Of a stretch of 64,000 nucleotides of DNA, positions 7,955 to 17,977 are shown piece after piece. The position numbers were made by a program, and so were the translations under genes. Source of the stretch: Bacillus sp. (in: firmicutes). GTDB lineage: Bacteria; Bacillota; Bacilli; Bacillales; Bacillaceae. The first letter of the stretch is position 1, and the number at the start of each line of letters is the position of its first letter. The DNA lies in contig JAPSLL010000003.1 in assembly GCA_031180805.1 (NCBI GenBank), forward strand, positions 27,204 to 91,203. The letters run 5' to 3'. Below the pieces are notes generated by a model. The model was not told the origin of the DNA. It did not search any database and saw only the letters and a program-made list of their open reading frames with translations.

Positions 7955-8710
7955 TTAAACCGCCTTTATGTTAATATTATGCTCTTGTAATGCATAATAG
8001 ATTTTCTTAGCAAAACGAACAGCATGCTCACTATCTCCGTGAATACAAATCGTATCAGCCTGAATTGGGATTTCCTTCCCCTCTGTTGTCATCACTTTAT
8101 TTGTTTTGAGCATTTTTAACACCTGTTCAACAGCAGTAGTCTCATCGTTGATTATGGACACCTTGTCATTTCGTGGTGTTAATGTACCATCCGCTTGATA
8201 GGTTCGGTCTGCAAATACTTCATTTGCTGTATTCAAACCATACTTTTCTCCAGCTACAATTAGCTCACTTCCAGATAGCCCATACAAAATAAGCTCTCGG
8301 TTTATTTTATAGATAGCCTTCGCAATAGCTTCTGCTAACTTTTTATTCACCGCAGCCATGTTGTAAAGCGCACCATGTGGCTTAACATGGTGTAGGCTCC
8401 CACCTTCAGCAGTAACGAAACCATTAAGAGCTCCGATTTGATACAGAACTATATCGTACGCCTCCTCAGGTGTTATCGAGATCGTTCTGCGACCAAATCC
8501 CTTTACATCATCGAACCCTGGGTGTGCACCAATTTTCACTGAATGCTCCAGCGCAAGCCGGACTGTTTTTTTCATCGTTGTCGGGTCACCTGCATGAAAC
8601 CCACAGGCAATATTGGCCGAGGAAATGAATGAAATAAGCTCGTGATCGGAGCCAAATGAATAGCTCCCGAAGCTCTCTCCCATATCACAATTAAGATCAA
8701 TTTGTCGCAT
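7955..8710 (-). CDS. pxpA: 5-oxoprolinase subunit PxpA (LamB/YcsF family)
   Basis: A 251-residue cytoplasmic protein with the LamB/YcsF family signatures: [11 protein letters not shown] at the N-terminus, [42 protein letters not shown] and CIHGDSEHA. With PxpB and PxpC it forms the bacterial ATP-dependent 5-oxoprolinase, which opens 5-oxo-L-proline (pyroglutamate) to L-glutamate and clears this spontaneous glutamine-decay product. A GGGGG site precedes the ATG. The start overlaps the end of pxpC by 14 bases, showing tight coupling in the order pxpB-pxpC-pxpA. Confidence 0.97.
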   Translation of the reverse strand: MRQIDLNCDMGESFGSYSFGSDHELISFISSANIACGFHAGDPTTMKKTVRLALEHSVKIGAHPGFDDVKGFGRRTISITPEEAYDIVLYQIGALNGFVTAEGGSLHHVKPHGALYNMAAVNKKLAEAIAKAIYKINRELILYGLSGSELIVAGEKYGLNTANEVFADRTYQADGTLTPRNDKVSIINDETTAVEQVLKMLKTNKVMTTEGKEIPIQADTICIHGDSEHAVRFAKKIYYALQEHNINIKAV

Positions 8711-9731
8711 AAGAAAGCCCCCTTATTTTTAATGAGAGACTCGTTTTTAAAAGTGAAAATTCACGTTCTCTTTTGATTAAATCATTTTGCGCTTTTTCTA
8801 TTGATATTCTTTTAAATGTAAGCTTTCCACCTGGCATTACTTGAGCTAATGAGGGCATAGAAATTGTTGCAACATAACCGATTTTAGGGTATCCTCCAAT
8901 CGTTTGCCGATCAGACATTAATACAATTGGCTGACCATCTTCTGGAACTTGAATCGTTCCTTTTGGTACAGCCTCTGATAAAAGCTCTTGTGGAGTCGCT
9001 AACTGTAAAGCAGGCCCTTGCATTCGGTAGCCCATTCGATCGGCATTTGGCGAAACTGTATAGGAGGCAGATTCAAATTTGGCAACCGCCTCTTTAGTAA
9101 ATTGGGCAAATTGTGGCCCCTTTATATAGTTGATTTCATGATGGTTGTTTACATACGAACTGAAGAAGAATGGGATTGTCCAGTTTACTGTCATATATGA
9201 AGATGCATTGATACTCCTTTTAAAATAACTGAGTAGCTTATTTGTCATGCTTGAAAAATTAGGAGAACATTTTATCACATCCCCACGTTGCAGCGGACGT
9301 CCATTATATCCTCCAAACCCTCCTCTCAAATACGTACTACGACTATTCATAACGATTGGAACATCAATTCCTCCCGCAACAGCTAAATAAACTCTACAGC
9401 CTTGAATCGGCCGTCTAAATCGAAGAATTGCACCTTCTTTTACATATACAGGTCTCCATAATGGAAAGGGCTGATGATCAATTGTTGCTGACAGATCTGC
9501 ACCACATATTGCAATTACACAACTATGTTCAAACTGAATGGTTGGACCGATTATCGTTATTTCTAATACAGCATCATTTTCTGCATTACCTATTAGGACA
9601 TTGGCAATTCTTGCTGCCATTTCATCCATCACACCTGAACCACTAACCCCAAATTGTTGGAATTTATTTCTCCCTAAATCTTGAACTGTCGTTAACAAGC
9701 CTTGGTCAAGAATCTTTAACGTCACTTTCAT
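8697..9731 (-). CDS. pxpC: 5-oxoprolinase subunit PxpC (KipA / biotin-dependent carboxyltransferase family)
   Basis: A 344-residue protein of the KipA/AHS2 family. It begins [29 protein letters not shown], the family's N-terminal signature, and later has [12 protein letters not shown] and [18 protein letters not shown]. It pairs with PxpB to form the catalytic carboxyltransferase-like part of 5-oxoprolinase. Its start overlaps the pxpB stop by 4 bases. In B. subtilis the PxpB homologue KipI also inhibits the sporulation kinase KinA; whether this pair does so cannot be told from sequence. Length and motif order are normal. Confidence 0.96.
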   Translation of the reverse strand: MKVTLKILDQGLLTTVQDLGRNKFQQFGVSGSGVMDEMAARIANVLIGNAENDAVLEITIIGPTIQFEHSCVIAICGADLSATIDHQPFPLWRPVYVKEGAILRFRRPIQGCRVYLAVAGGIDVPIVMNSRSTYLRGGFGGYNGRPLQRGDVIKCSPNFSSMTNKLLSYFKRSINASSYMTVNWTIPFFFSSYVNNHHEINYIKGPQFAQFTKEAVAKFESASYTVSPNADRMGYRMQGPALQLATPQELLSEAVPKGTIQVPEDGQPIVLMSDRQTIGGYPKIGYVATISMPSLAQVMPGGKLTFKRISIEKAQNDLIKREREFSLLKTSLSLKIRGLSYATN

Positions 9732-10435
9732 TCACCATCCCATTGATTATATTGTTCAGCTGTTATCGGTTTAAAGCGAACAATATCCCCTGCCTTTAAA
9801 AGGGTTGGTTCGTTATTGTTATAATTAAAAAGCTGTAACGGGGTACGTCCAATGATTTGCCAGCCTCCAGGACTTTCAAGCGGATAAATTCCTGTCTGCC
9901 TTCCACCAATCCCAACACTTCCTGCCGGGATCGCTACTCTTGGCGTTTGTTTTCTCGGGGTCGCAATCCGCTCTGACATGCCACCTAAATAAGGAAAACC
10001 TGGTGTAAACCCGACCATATAAACAACGTATTCATGATTTGAATGAAGCCTGATTACGTCTTGCTCTGAAAGCTGATGGTATTGTGCAACTTCGGTAAGA
10101 TCTGGTCCATATTCACCACCATAGCAAACAGGGATTGTTATTATTGTAGGTGTATCATTTCGCGACACCTTCTTGCTTTGTAGCTTTTGCTTTATTTGCA
10201 TGACAACGTCTTCATAAATCGATAAGTTCAAATACTGCCTTTTCACTTCGAAAGGGCTATAATAAATCGTTACTGCTGTAAAGCTCGGAACGGCTTCAAT
10301 CATTCCTGGAAAAGGCTCTAAATCCAAAAGCTTCGTGAGACTAATAATTTCCTCATGAAGCTCTTGATTTATTTTATCTCCAAAACTAACAGTAATTGCT
10401 TGATCACCTTGAGGATAAAAGCGGATATGCTCCAA
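9728..10435 (-). CDS. pxpB: 5-oxoprolinase subunit PxpB (KipI / AHS1 family)
   Basis: A 235-residue AHS1-family protein. It begins with FYPQGDQAITVSFGDKI and has the family motifs PVCYGGEYGPDL, YMVGFTPGFPYLGGM, PRVAIPAGSVGIGGRQTGIYP and SPGGWQIIGRTP. It is the first gene of the pxpBCA-AEC operon. The start is TTG with an AGGAGGC site nine bases upstream. It forms a heteromeric 5-oxoprolinase with PxpC and PxpA. The neighbouring proBA operon also works from glutamate, so this stretch groups glutamate/proline metabolism. Confidence 0.96.
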   Translation of the reverse strand: MEHIRFYPQGDQAITVSFGDKINQELHEEIISLTKLLDLEPFPGMIEAVPSFTAVTIYYSPFEVKRQYLNLSIYEDVVMQIKQKLQSKKVSRNDTPTIITIPVCYGGEYGPDLTEVAQYHQLSEQDVIRLHSNHEYVVYMVGFTPGFPYLGGMSERIATPRKQTPRVAIPAGSVGIGGRQTGIYPLESPGGWQIIGRTPLQLFNYNNNEPTLLKAGDIVRFKPITAEQYNQWDGE

Positions 10436-10483
10436 TGTCTTAAAGCCTCCTAACTGTTACTATAAACGATAGTTTTAAGATGT

Positions 10484-10578
10484 AAAAAAGGGCTGTCCTC
10501 CTATGCTAGTCAACTCCCACCAAACCTTTTATAGCTTTATGATTGGTGGGGATGACATTTGCTCTTTTAGACAATCCC
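10484..10578 (-). terminator. Hairpin terminator region after proA
   Basis: The nested inverted repeat has outer arms GGGCTGTC/GACAATCCC and inner arms CCCACCAA (10516-10523)/TTGGTGGG (10543-10550). Six A on the left (10484-10489) give a U-run on the minus strand. It lies just downstream of proA and separates proBA from pxpB. The outer arms belong to the GGG(A/T)CAGTCCC-like hairpins found repeatedly in this window. Confidence 0.65.
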
Positions 10579-10591
10579 TCTATTTATCTAT

Positions 10592-11839
10592 TTAATTACG
10601 AATTTGCCCATTACCATAAACAAAAAACTTCGTTGATGTTAAAGCATTTAACCCCATTGGTCCTCTAGCATGTAGCTTTTGGGTACTGATTCCGATCTCT
10701 GCTCCGTATCCAAACTCTGATCCATCTGTAAAACGGGTTGAAGCATTATGATAAACTGCAGCTGCATCAACTTTATTTAAGAACTTATTTGCATGCTCTT
10801 CATTTTCAGTAATGATTGCTTCAGAATGATTTGTTCCATATTTATTAATATGCTGGATTGCTTCATCAACATTCTTTACGACCTTCACACTTATAGATAA
10901 AGCAAGATACTCAGCGTACCAATCCTCTTCTGTTGCAGGTTTTGCTGCACCAAATAGACTTTTCACAGCATCATCACCGTATATTTCAACATCACGAGCA
11001 TGGATTGCTTCAAGCAATTCCTTACCATAGCGAGCAAACCAGTTTTCCTCAATTAATAATGATTCAATAGCATTACAAACCGATGGACGCTGAGTTTTGC
11101 CATTGATTACAATGCTTTCGGCCATTTTATAATCTGCCGTTTGGTCAATAAATACGTGACAATTCCCCGCTCCTGTTTCAAGTACTGGAACAGTTGCTTC
11201 CCTTACAACAGTGTCAATTAAATTTTTTCCACCGCGCGGAATTAAAACATCCAAATATTCCTTCATATGAAACAGATTCTTTGCTGTTTCTCTGCTCGTA
11301 TCTTCAATTAACTGAATCGCCTCAATAGGAACTTGACTAGCTTCTAATGCTTTATGGATAGATTTCATTAATGCTTTGTTAGAAAAGCTTGCAGAAGAGC
11401 TCCCTCTTAAAATGACTGCATTTCCTGTTTTTAACGTCAATGTAGCAGCATCAACCGTTACGTTTGGTCTTGCCTCATAAATCATCCCAATGACTCCGAT
11501 TGGTACGCGATTTTTTTTAATAAGGAGACCATTTTCCTTTTCTATCGTTTCTAACGTATCTCCTACTGGATCTTTCAATTGTATTAACAACTGAATTGCC
11601 TCCGCCATATCTGTAATCCGTTTTTCATTAAGCATGATGCGATCAAGAACACTTTCTGATAAGCCATTTTTTCGTCCTGCTTCAAGATCCTTTTGATTTT
11701 CTTGAATAATGAATTCCTTGTCTACGAGTAATTGCTCTGCAATTTTGGCTAATGCTTCATTCTTTGCTTCAGTTGACATATCCACCATGACAAAACTAGC
11801 TTTTTTCGCGGCTTTACCTTTTTCTAATACTTCACTCAT
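10592..11839 (-). CDS. proA: Gamma-glutamyl phosphate reductase ProA
   Basis: A 415-residue cytoplasmic enzyme of the aldehyde-dehydrogenase superfamily. It reduces gamma-glutamyl phosphate with NADPH to glutamate-5-semialdehyde, the second step of proline synthesis. The Rossmann region has [20 protein letters not shown]. The catalytic Cys is Cys255 in [16 protein letters not shown], and the C-terminal [15 protein letters not shown] is the ProA signature. Length is normal. A GGGAGGAG site precedes the ATG. It follows proB after 16 bases, and both are under the proline T-box upstream of proB. Confidence 0.98.
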   Translation of the reverse strand: MSEVLEKGKAAKKASFVMVDMSTEAKNEALAKIAEQLLVDKEFIIQENQKDLEAGRKNGLSESVLDRIMLNEKRITDMAEAIQLLIQLKDPVGDTLETIEKENGLLIKKNRVPIGVIGMIYEARPNVTVDAATLTLKTGNAVILRGSSSASFSNKALMKSIHKALEASQVPIEAIQLIEDTSRETAKNLFHMKEYLDVLIPRGGKNLIDTVVREATVPVLETGAGNCHVFIDQTADYKMAESIVINGKTQRPSVCNAIESLLIEENWFARYGKELLEAIHARDVEIYGDDAVKSLFGAAKPATEEDWYAEYLALSISVKVVKNVDEAIQHINKYGTNHSEAIITENEEHANKFLNKVDAAAVYHNASTRFTDGSEFGYGAEIGISTQKLHARGPMGLNALTSTKFFVYGNGQIRN

Positions 11840-11855
11840 GTTTGATCTCCTCCCT

Positions 11856-12956
11856 CTATGCTTTTACCCATTTATTACGATGAATAACAACTATTGATGA
11901 TAAAACCTCATCTTTACTTAATTCTTCGCTTCTTTTCCCCATGATTTTTTTTAATTCCTCTGCAGAGAAAAGCACTTCACCTTTTCCAAGGATACTATTT
12001 GGGCCAATTACTTCAACGACATCACCTTTTTGAAAGCTTCCAGTAAAATTGAAGATTCCAGCGGGAAGCAGGCTTTTTCCTTTGTATAATAACGCTTCCT
12101 CTGCTCCTTGATCAACATAGATCGAACCAGATACCTCTGAATGAAATGCAATCCATTGTCTACTGTTATTAATGGAAGATAGCCCTTCCTTCCCGATATA
12201 TGTTCCATCTCCATCACCATGAAGAATCGTTAGAAGCTTTTCCTTGCCCTTCCCTAACCCTATAAACACTTGAACACCTAATGATATCGCTGTTTTAGCA
12301 GCCATCAGCTTTGATTTCATTCCACCTGTTCCAACCTTTGAGCCTGAACCACCAGCTGCATTCAGCATTTCATCGGTTACTTCCGGTAAGTAGTCTATTT
12401 TTTTTGCTAACGGATTTTTTCGTGGATTTTCATCATACAAGCCATTAATATCTGTTAGAATGATGAGCTGGTCTGCGTGGATTAACCCACTTACGAGTGC
12501 CGAAAGCATATCATTGTCTCCAAAGGTAAGCTCCTCAACTGAAACCGTGTCATTTTCATTTATTATCGGTAAAATTCCACGCTCCAGCAATTCCGATATT
12601 GTCGCATAGGCGTTTTTGTATCGCTCCTGTTTCGAAAAGTCATTCCTTGTTAACAGGATTTGAGCTGGTACAATTTTATATTGGGCAAACATGTCTATAT
12701 AAGATTGGACAAGTAAACTTTGCCCAACTGCAGCTGCAGCTTGCTTTCCTTTTAAAGTTGTTGGTCTAGTTGGATAGCCTAATCGAGCGAAGCCAGCAGC
12801 TACTGCACCTGATGAAACGAGCAATACCTCGTGTCCTGCCTCTCTAAGCATCGCTACAGCCTGCACATGATCAGAAATTTTTTCTTGGTCAATTTGTCCT
12901 TTCGCATTCGTTAATGAGCTACTACCAATTTTGACAACGATCCGCTTCTTTTCCAT
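11856..12956 (-). CDS. proB: Glutamate 5-kinase ProB
   Basis: A 366-residue enzyme with an N-terminal amino-acid kinase domain ([13 protein letters not shown] at the start, [11 protein letters not shown], the [11 protein letters not shown] substrate segment, [12 protein letters not shown]) and a C-terminal PUA domain from about residue 275. It phosphorylates glutamate to gamma-glutamyl phosphate, the first and normally feedback-inhibited step of proline synthesis. The GGAGGAG site lies 9 bases before the ATG. It is transcribed first in proBA, downstream of a T-box with a proline specifier. The PUA domain is usual for ProB. Confidence 0.98.
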   Translation of the reverse strand: MEKKRIVVKIGSSSLTNAKGQIDQEKISDHVQAVAMLREAGHEVLLVSSGAVAAGFARLGYPTRPTTLKGKQAAAAVGQSLLVQSYIDMFAQYKIVPAQILLTRNDFSKQERYKNAYATISELLERGILPIINENDTVSVEELTFGDNDMLSALVSGLIHADQLIILTDINGLYDENPRKNPLAKKIDYLPEVTDEMLNAAGGSGSKVGTGGMKSKLMAAKTAISLGVQVFIGLGKGKEKLLTILHGDGDGTYIGKEGLSSINNSRQWIAFHSEVSGSIYVDQGAEEALLYKGKSLLPAGIFNFTGSFQKGDVVEVIGPNSILGKGEVLFSAEELKKIMGKRSEELSKDEVLSSIVVIHRNKWVKA

Positions 12957-13011
12957 GATTGTTTCTCCTCCGCAACATTCTCTTACCTACGGATGTAACT
13001 TAATATAAAAA

Positions 13012-13254
13012 AGCTCCTTTCATCCTAATAAATAAGGACGAAAGGAGCTCTGCTTCCGTGGTACCACCTTGCTTGGATGTTGCTACCAACATCCCACTTT
13101 ACCCATTAACGCCGGGAAACGCCTATGTTTTCATAGGACTAAAAGAGGTAGGTTCAGCGGCTTTATAGTATGAAGTCTTCCAGCTTTAAACTTCACTCTC
13201 TGTAACAAAAAGGGACGCCTACTAGTCCTCTGTATACGTTCAAATGTTTATTCT
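13012..13254 (-). promoter_or_regulatory. Proline-specific T-box riboswitch leader of proBA
   Basis: On the minus strand the T-box sequence AAGGTGGTACCACGG lies at 13056-13070. It is followed by a strong terminator hairpin with arms at 13012-13025 and 13036-13049 and a T-run. Upstream is a Stem I with an apical region and a GAA-CCT-A specifier segment; the codon CCT at 13150-13152 reads proline. A TATAAT -10 box (13262-13267) has only a weak -35, placing the start near 13254. Uncharged tRNA-Pro should stabilise the antiterminator and switch on proBA when proline is scarce. Confidence 0.93.
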
Positions 13255-13394
13255 TAATCTTATTATACGTGAATTTTATTGCTTTTTCTATACCAGCTTT
13301 AAGCAATAACTTAATTTTCACTTATTATGACGATAAATTGAGCAAGTGTCAAGGCAGTTGAATGATTTTTCAGTAATTTTTCTGATTAATCACA

Positions 13395-14741
13395 TTATTT
13401 CCCTTTCTCTAATTTAGTTATTTTCATTTCCGTCCATTTCCCATATTTATAATATCCATATGCAAAAGCACTGCTAATGACAAAGCTTGCCCCCATTCCG
13501 ACTGCAATGCCATTCTCACCTAACGATAAGGAACATAAATAAGTTAACGGGACTCTTAATACCCAAAACGAAATAAGATTTAGGAATAGAACTTGCAGCA
13601 TTGCTCCTGCTGCTCTAACGATTCCGTTTAAAATAAAATTAATACCTAAAAACGGATAAAAGAAAGCAATAATTTGCAAATACCTCATCCCAAAATGAAC
13701 GGCGGATTCTTCATCAATAAATAGACCAATTGCAAGCTTTGCACATACAACAACTATAAAACTAACGATAAACATAATGAGCAAATTCATTAAGACACCA
13801 TATTTGGCAATCTGATGAACACGATTCCATTTTGCCGCACCTATATTTTGCCCTGCCATACTATTTACAGCCGTCCCGAGTGCCATCGCCGGGAGCATAA
13901 TAATACTATCCAATCGCTGAGCAGCTCCGAATCCAGCTACAACATTATTGCCAAACGTATTGACAACACCCATTATCGCCATGACACCAGCTGAAATCAC
14001 GGTCATTTGTAGACCTGATGGAATACCTAGCTTAAAGATTGTGAACACTTCATTTCTTTTCGGTAATTTTGGCATCGTAAAGGGAACAAGACATCTGTTA
14101 ATAGAGTCAATCATCCCGTACAAAAATGCAGCTCCTTGCGAGATAACAGTTGCATATGCAGCACCTTCAATTCCTAAATTAAAGCTATGAATAAAAATCG
14201 GATCAAGAATTGCATTTAATACAACAGCGATCGCAACATATCGGATTGGTGTTTTGCTATCACCAAGTGCACGCATCACCGTTCCAATGAAGTTATAGCC
14301 AAATAAGAAGAGGATTCCAATAAAATTGATTTGCAAATATGCAGTTGCATCAGAAATCATTGATTCTGGTGTACCAAGCATTGTTACGAACCATTCTGAA
14401 CATAAATAGCCAATTATCCCTAACGCAATTGATAAAATTAAAAGAACGACAACAAAGGCATTTACATAGCTTTTTAATCCTTCATCATTCTCTTGCCCTT
14501 TATGCTGAGATAGGATTGTTAATGTTGCATTATTAATTCCTATAATGAACGATAAAATCGTGAAAATAATTGTACTTGAAACAGAAATTGCTCCTAAAGC
14601 ATTTGCTCCTAATAGATTACCAACCCATAAGCTATCGATAAACTGATAGGATACTTGCAATAAGTTCGTTAGCATTATAGGAAGGGAAAATAGCCATATT
14701 TGCCTTCCCACTTTCCCTTCAGTAAAATCATGTTGAGCCAT
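13395..14741 (-). CDS. MATE family efflux transporter
   Basis: A 448-residue membrane protein with about twelve transmembrane segments in two homologous halves. The start FTEGKVGRQIWLFSLPIMLTN and the loop GVMRALGDSKTPIRYVAI with its equivalent GIVRAAGAMLQVLFLN are typical of the DinF/NorM-like MATE family. Such pumps exchange Na+ or H+ for cationic drugs or metabolites. A GAGGGAG site precedes the ATG. It looks monocistronic: it is separated from the GH13 gene by a terminator and a perfect hairpin (14832-14857) and from proB by the T-box region. The substrate is unknown. Confidence 0.93.
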   Translation of the reverse strand: MAQHDFTEGKVGRQIWLFSLPIMLTNLLQVSYQFIDSLWVGNLLGANALGAISVSSTIIFTILSFIIGINNATLTILSQHKGQENDEGLKSYVNAFVVVLLILSIALGIIGYLCSEWFVTMLGTPESMISDATAYLQINFIGILFLFGYNFIGTVMRALGDSKTPIRYVAIAVVLNAILDPIFIHSFNLGIEGAAYATVISQGAAFLYGMIDSINRCLVPFTMPKLPKRNEVFTIFKLGIPSGLQMTVISAGVMAIMGVVNTFGNNVVAGFGAAQRLDSIIMLPAMALGTAVNSMAGQNIGAAKWNRVHQIAKYGVLMNLLIMFIVSFIVVVCAKLAIGLFIDEESAVHFGMRYLQIIAFFYPFLGINFILNGIVRAAGAMLQVLFLNLISFWVLRVPLTYLCSLSLGENGIAVGMGASFVISSAFAYGYYKYGKWTEMKITKLEKGK

Positions 14742-14831
14742 GTTTATTCACTCCCTCATGTCAATCCTTTTTCATCTTACCATAGCTTTTTTACTGTAAG
14801 CATTTGCTATGCTTAGAGAAAAATAGAAATC

Positions 14832-14857
14832 CATGATAACGGAGATAGGTTATCATG
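14832..14857. promoter_or_regulatory. Perfect 9-bp inverted repeat upstream of the MATE gene
   Basis: Arms CATGATAAC and GTTATCATG are separated by 8 bases, about 90 bases upstream of the MATE start. It could be an operator for the pump gene, or a second hairpin after the GH13 terminator. The minus strand is T-rich after it, but interrupted, so a terminator role is less likely. Confidence 0.4.
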
Positions 14858-14879
14858 TTTTAATATTTCTTAAATAAAA

Positions 14880-14910
14880 AAGGATACCACTTTAAATTAG
14901 TGATATCCTT
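14880..14910 (-). terminator. Rho-independent terminator after the GH13 gene
   Basis: Stem AAGGATA-C-CACT/AGTG-A-TATCCTT with an A-run on the left side (T-run on the minus strand), directly after the stop of the alpha-glucosidase at 14916. It ends the alpha-glucoside operon. Confidence 0.85.
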
Positions 14911-14915
14911 CTCTC

Positions 14916-16595
14916 TTATGATTTGATACGATATACCCTTGCTTCATATGGCTTCAATGAGAAAACGTTCACAGAATCATGGTCTTCTACTTCGTAATTC
15001 GCTAACAAAAGGTCATTGGAATGAACATGGAAAGCTAGTTGTTCCTCCCAAGTCGCCAGCTTTTCCGAAAGATTTGCAAACACTACAACTTGATCCTCAT
15101 TAGTTGTTCGTGTATAAGCATATATTTGGGGGTGATTTTCAAGGATAAGATTATACACTCCATATGTGAATACTTCATTATCCTTTTTTAAGCGAATCAT
15201 ATTTTTATAAAATTGCAGTACTGAACGGTTATTTTCCTGTTGAGCTGCTACGTTAATTTTTTTATAATTTTCATTTATTCCTATCCATGGTGTCCCAGTA
15301 GTAAAACCTGCATTGACTTCAGAAGACCATTGCATTGGCGTTCGCGAATTATCCCTGCTTGACGCCCAAATGATTTCCATAACCTCTTTATGTGACATAC
15401 CTTCCTCACGTTTAAAACGATAGAGATTTTTTGTGGCAACATCATTATAGTCTTCAATATGATTGAATTTCACATTTGTCATACCGATTTCCTGACCTTG
15501 ATAAATAAACGGTGTTCCTTGCATAAGGAAATACATTGCTCCTAATGCAGTAGCACTTTCATACCAATATTTCTCATCATTTCCCCATGTTGAGACTCTG
15601 CGTGGCTGGTCATGATTTTCAATGAATAATGCATTCCACCCTTTATTTTCAAGACTTTTTTGCCATCTCGATAAAACTTCCTTTAATTCTACTATGTCTA
15701 ATTTCTTTTTCGTGCTTGCATCCCATAAAGATAAGTGCTCAAATTGGAAGACCATATTGAACTTCCCATTTCCTTCTCCAACCCATTCATCTAAATCCTT
15801 CTCATCGTCAGCGCTGACACCATTTGCCTCGCCAACCGTCATAATATCATATTTTGCAAAGGTTTCTTCCTTTAATTCCTTTAAATATTTATGGATTCCT
15901 TCTACGTTCATATGTTTATCAAAGGATGGGACATATTTTAGACCTTTTTCATTCGGCATATCCTTTAGGCCTTCTTCTTTATTAATATGACTAATCGCAT
16001 CGACACGGAATCCATCAATCCCTTTGTCAAGCCACCAATTTATCATTTGATATAAAGAGTAACGAACTTCTTCGTTTTTCCAATTTAAATCAGGCTGCTT
16101 TGTTGAAAATAGGTGCATATAATATTGACCTGTTTTTTCATCATATTCCCATGCCGATCCATTAAAAATGCTTTCCCAATTATTAGGCTCTTTTCCATCT
16201 TTTCCATCTCGCCATATATACCAATCTCGCTTTGGATTATCCTTTGACGAGCGTGATTCTATAAACCATGGATGCTCGTCACTCGTATGATTTATCACTA
16301 AATCGATAATTAGCTTCATCCCGCGTTTATGGACTTCAACTAAAAGCTCATCAAAATCTGCCATTGTTCCGAATTCATCTAAAATATCCTGATAATCGCT
16401 TATATCGTATCCATTGTCATCATTAGGAGATTTATACATCGGGCAAATCCAAATGACATCAATTCCGAGCTCTTTAATATAATCTAATTTGGAAATCATC
16501 CCTTGAAGATCTCCGATTCCGTCACCGTTTGAATCCATAAAGCTTCTCGGATAAACTTGATAGGCTACGGCTTCTTTCCACCATGCTTTCTTCAT
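14916..16595 (-). CDS. GH13 alpha-glucosidase (oligo-1,6-glucosidase/maltase group)
   Basis: A 559-residue cytoplasmic alpha-amylase-family enzyme. It begins WWKEAVAYQVYPRSFMDSNG and has the four GH13 regions: DLVINHTSDEH, GFRVDAISH with nucleophile Asp199, VGEANG with acid/base Glu256, and ENHDQPR with Asp329. It hydrolyses terminal alpha-glucosidic bonds of short oligosaccharides. The residue after the nucleophile is Ala200, where B. cereus-type oligo-1,6-glucosidases carry Val; Thr or other residues here are linked to alpha-1,4 preference, so a pure isomaltase call would be unsafe. It is the last gene of an operon with a LacI regulator and an ABC importer, which fits intracellular breakdown of imported maltose/isomaltose-type sugars. 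Confidence 0.93.
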   Translation of the reverse strand: MKKAWWKEAVAYQVYPRSFMDSNGDGIGDLQGMISKLDYIKELGIDVIWICPMYKSPNDDNGYDISDYQDILDEFGTMADFDELLVEVHKRGMKLIIDLVINHTSDEHPWFIESRSSKDNPKRDWYIWRDGKDGKEPNNWESIFNGSAWEYDEKTGQYYMHLFSTKQPDLNWKNEEVRYSLYQMINWWLDKGIDGFRVDAISHINKEEGLKDMPNEKGLKYVPSFDKHMNVEGIHKYLKELKEETFAKYDIMTVGEANGVSADDEKDLDEWVGEGNGKFNMVFQFEHLSLWDASTKKKLDIVELKEVLSRWQKSLENKGWNALFIENHDQPRRVSTWGNDEKYWYESATALGAMYFLMQGTPFIYQGQEIGMTNVKFNHIEDYNDVATKNLYRFKREEGMSHKEVMEIIWASSRDNSRTPMQWSSEVNAGFTTGTPWIGINENYKKINVAAQQENNRSVLQFYKNMIRLKKDNEVFTYGVYNLILENHPQIYAYTRTTNEDQVVVFANLSEKLATWEEQLAFHVHSNDLLLANYEVEDHDSVNVFSLKPYEARVYRIKS

Positions 16596-16630
16596 GTTGA
16601 TTCCTCTCTTTAACCTAATTATTTATCAAA

Positions 16631-17656
16631 TTATGATTGTCTTCGTTCACATGATTTTCTCTCAATAAATTTCGTTGGGATCGTAATTCTCTTTGGTAAT
16701 GTATCAGGCTTTTCTATTTTTTCAATAAGGCAGCTCGTTGCTTCAAAACCTAGCTGGTCAATACAAATATCAACTGATGTTAATGGTGGTTTTGAATGTT
16801 CTGAGAGCATTAAGTTATTGAAACTAACAATTGAAATATCTTCAGGCACTTTAATGTTCATGTCTCCTAAATGACTAATCATTTCATATGCTATAAGATC
16901 ATCCTGTGTTACAAGCGCAGTAGGAGGTGAATCTAAAGACATAAGTGATTTGAGCGCTTCTTTTCCATTATCTTTAATAAATTCTTCATGTACCATATAG
17001 TCTTTATTAAAAGGTATACCTGCTTCATTAAGGGCTAGCTTATATCCATTAAGGCGATCAATTGTCACAACAAAGTCAAGGCTGCCGCCTACAAATGCGA
17101 TATGACGATGACCGAGCTCGATTAAATAATTTGTTACTTGCTTTGTTATGAAAATGTTATCGTTATCAACAAAGGTAATTCGCTCTTCATTTTGATCAGG
17201 ACGCCCAACGACTGTAAAAGGAAAATTAGTTTCCTGCAAAAATTTCATCGTTTTATCATTGATTCGTGAATAGAGAAGGATAACACCATCAACACGTCTC
17301 CCTTGAACCATAGACGTTACTTCTGCATAAATTTCTTCTTCCGTTGATCCTGTTGATAAATAAATTCCATATTTATTCGCATGGGCATTTTTACTTATTC
17401 CTCTTAATACTTCTGGGAAGAATGGATTTTGGAATGCATGGTAAGCCGAATTTGGCATAATGACTCCAATAGATTGCGTACTTTTTGCAGCAAGACTACG
17501 CGCTTGAAAGTTTGGATAATACCCTAGCTCCTCCATCACTTCACGAACACGTTTTTTCGTTTTTTCACTTATACGTGGGCTATTCGCAATCACCCTTGAC
17601 ACCGTAGAAGGTGCTACATTTGCCTTTTTGGCAACATCTTTAATTGTAACGATCAT
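16631..17656 (-). CDS. LacI family transcriptional regulator
   Basis: A repressor of about 341 residues. The N-terminal helix-turn-helix reads TIKDVAKKANVAPSTVSRVI, with the hinge NPRISEKTKKRVREVMEELGYYPN. A periplasmic-binding-protein-like sensor domain follows (SIGVIMPN, VDGVILL, HIAFVGGS). The frame is open about 90 bases further upstream, but the AAGGTGG site and the family alignment place the start at ATG 17656 (MIVTIKDV). It lies between the permeases and the GH13 gene, so it probably represses the operon until an alpha-glucoside binds. Candidate operators are the two similar sites at 21238 and 21366 upstream of the binding-protein gene. Confidence 0.92.
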   Translation of the reverse strand: MIVTIKDVAKKANVAPSTVSRVIANSPRISEKTKKRVREVMEELGYYPNFQARSLAAKSTQSIGVIMPNSAYHAFQNPFFPEVLRGISKNAHANKYGIYLSTGSTEEEIYAEVTSMVQGRRVDGVILLYSRINDKTMKFLQETNFPFTVVGRPDQNEERITFVDNDNIFITKQVTNYLIELGHRHIAFVGGSLDFVVTIDRLNGYKLALNEAGIPFNKDYMVHEEFIKDNGKEALKSLMSLDSPPTALVTQDDLIAYEMISHLGDMNIKVPEDISIVSFNNLMLSEHSKPPLTSVDICIDQLGFEATSCLIEKIEKPDTLPKRITIPTKFIERKSCERRQS

Positions 17657-17813
17657 TTTAACAACCACCTTACCCTCAAGCTGTCTCATATAGAGCTGCC
17701 CCTTTACAAGAAAGAGAACCCCTTTTTTTATAATTAATTTATACAAATCTACAATCAGTTCTTATTTTCTTTTAGTTATATATTCTTCTATTTTACTTAA
17801 GAAACAAATACTT

Positions 17814-17826
17814 GGAAACGGTATCC
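17814..17826. promoter_or_regulatory. LacI-type operator-like palindrome upstream of lacI-family gene
   Basis: GGAAACGGTATCC is an imperfect palindrome centred on CG, about 160 bases before the LacI-family gene. It deviates from the CcpA consensus at three positions, so it may instead be an autoregulatory site. Only weakly supported. Confidence 0.3.
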
Positions 17827-17862
17827 ACAAAAAATCTTCTACATTAGATATTTGCAGGAACT

Positions 17863-17888
17863 CCGCTTTTCAATTAGAAGAAAAGCGG
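17863..17888. terminator. Stem-loop between the permease gene and the LacI gene
   Basis: CCGCTTTTC/GAAAAGCGG is a perfect 9-bp stem with an 8-base loop in the 320-base gap between the MalG-type permease and the regulator. Neither side has a convincing T-run, so it may attenuate or process the message rather than end it. A second pair (TTAAGTAAGNAG near 17929-17940 and its complement reaching into the permease stop at 17984) lies next to it. Nothing coding was seen in this gap. Confidence 0.45.
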
Positions 17889-17977
17889 GGCTCTTGGGAA
17901 GCAAGCATGTTTTACCGATGGCACTTCCTTAAGTAAGAAGAAATTATATAGCTTATTTGAGCATGATACCTTTCTAC

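Noticed and set aside
17814..17826. CcpA cre site upstream of the LacI gene
   Set aside because: Three mismatches to the consensus; kept only as a weak LacI-type palindrome.
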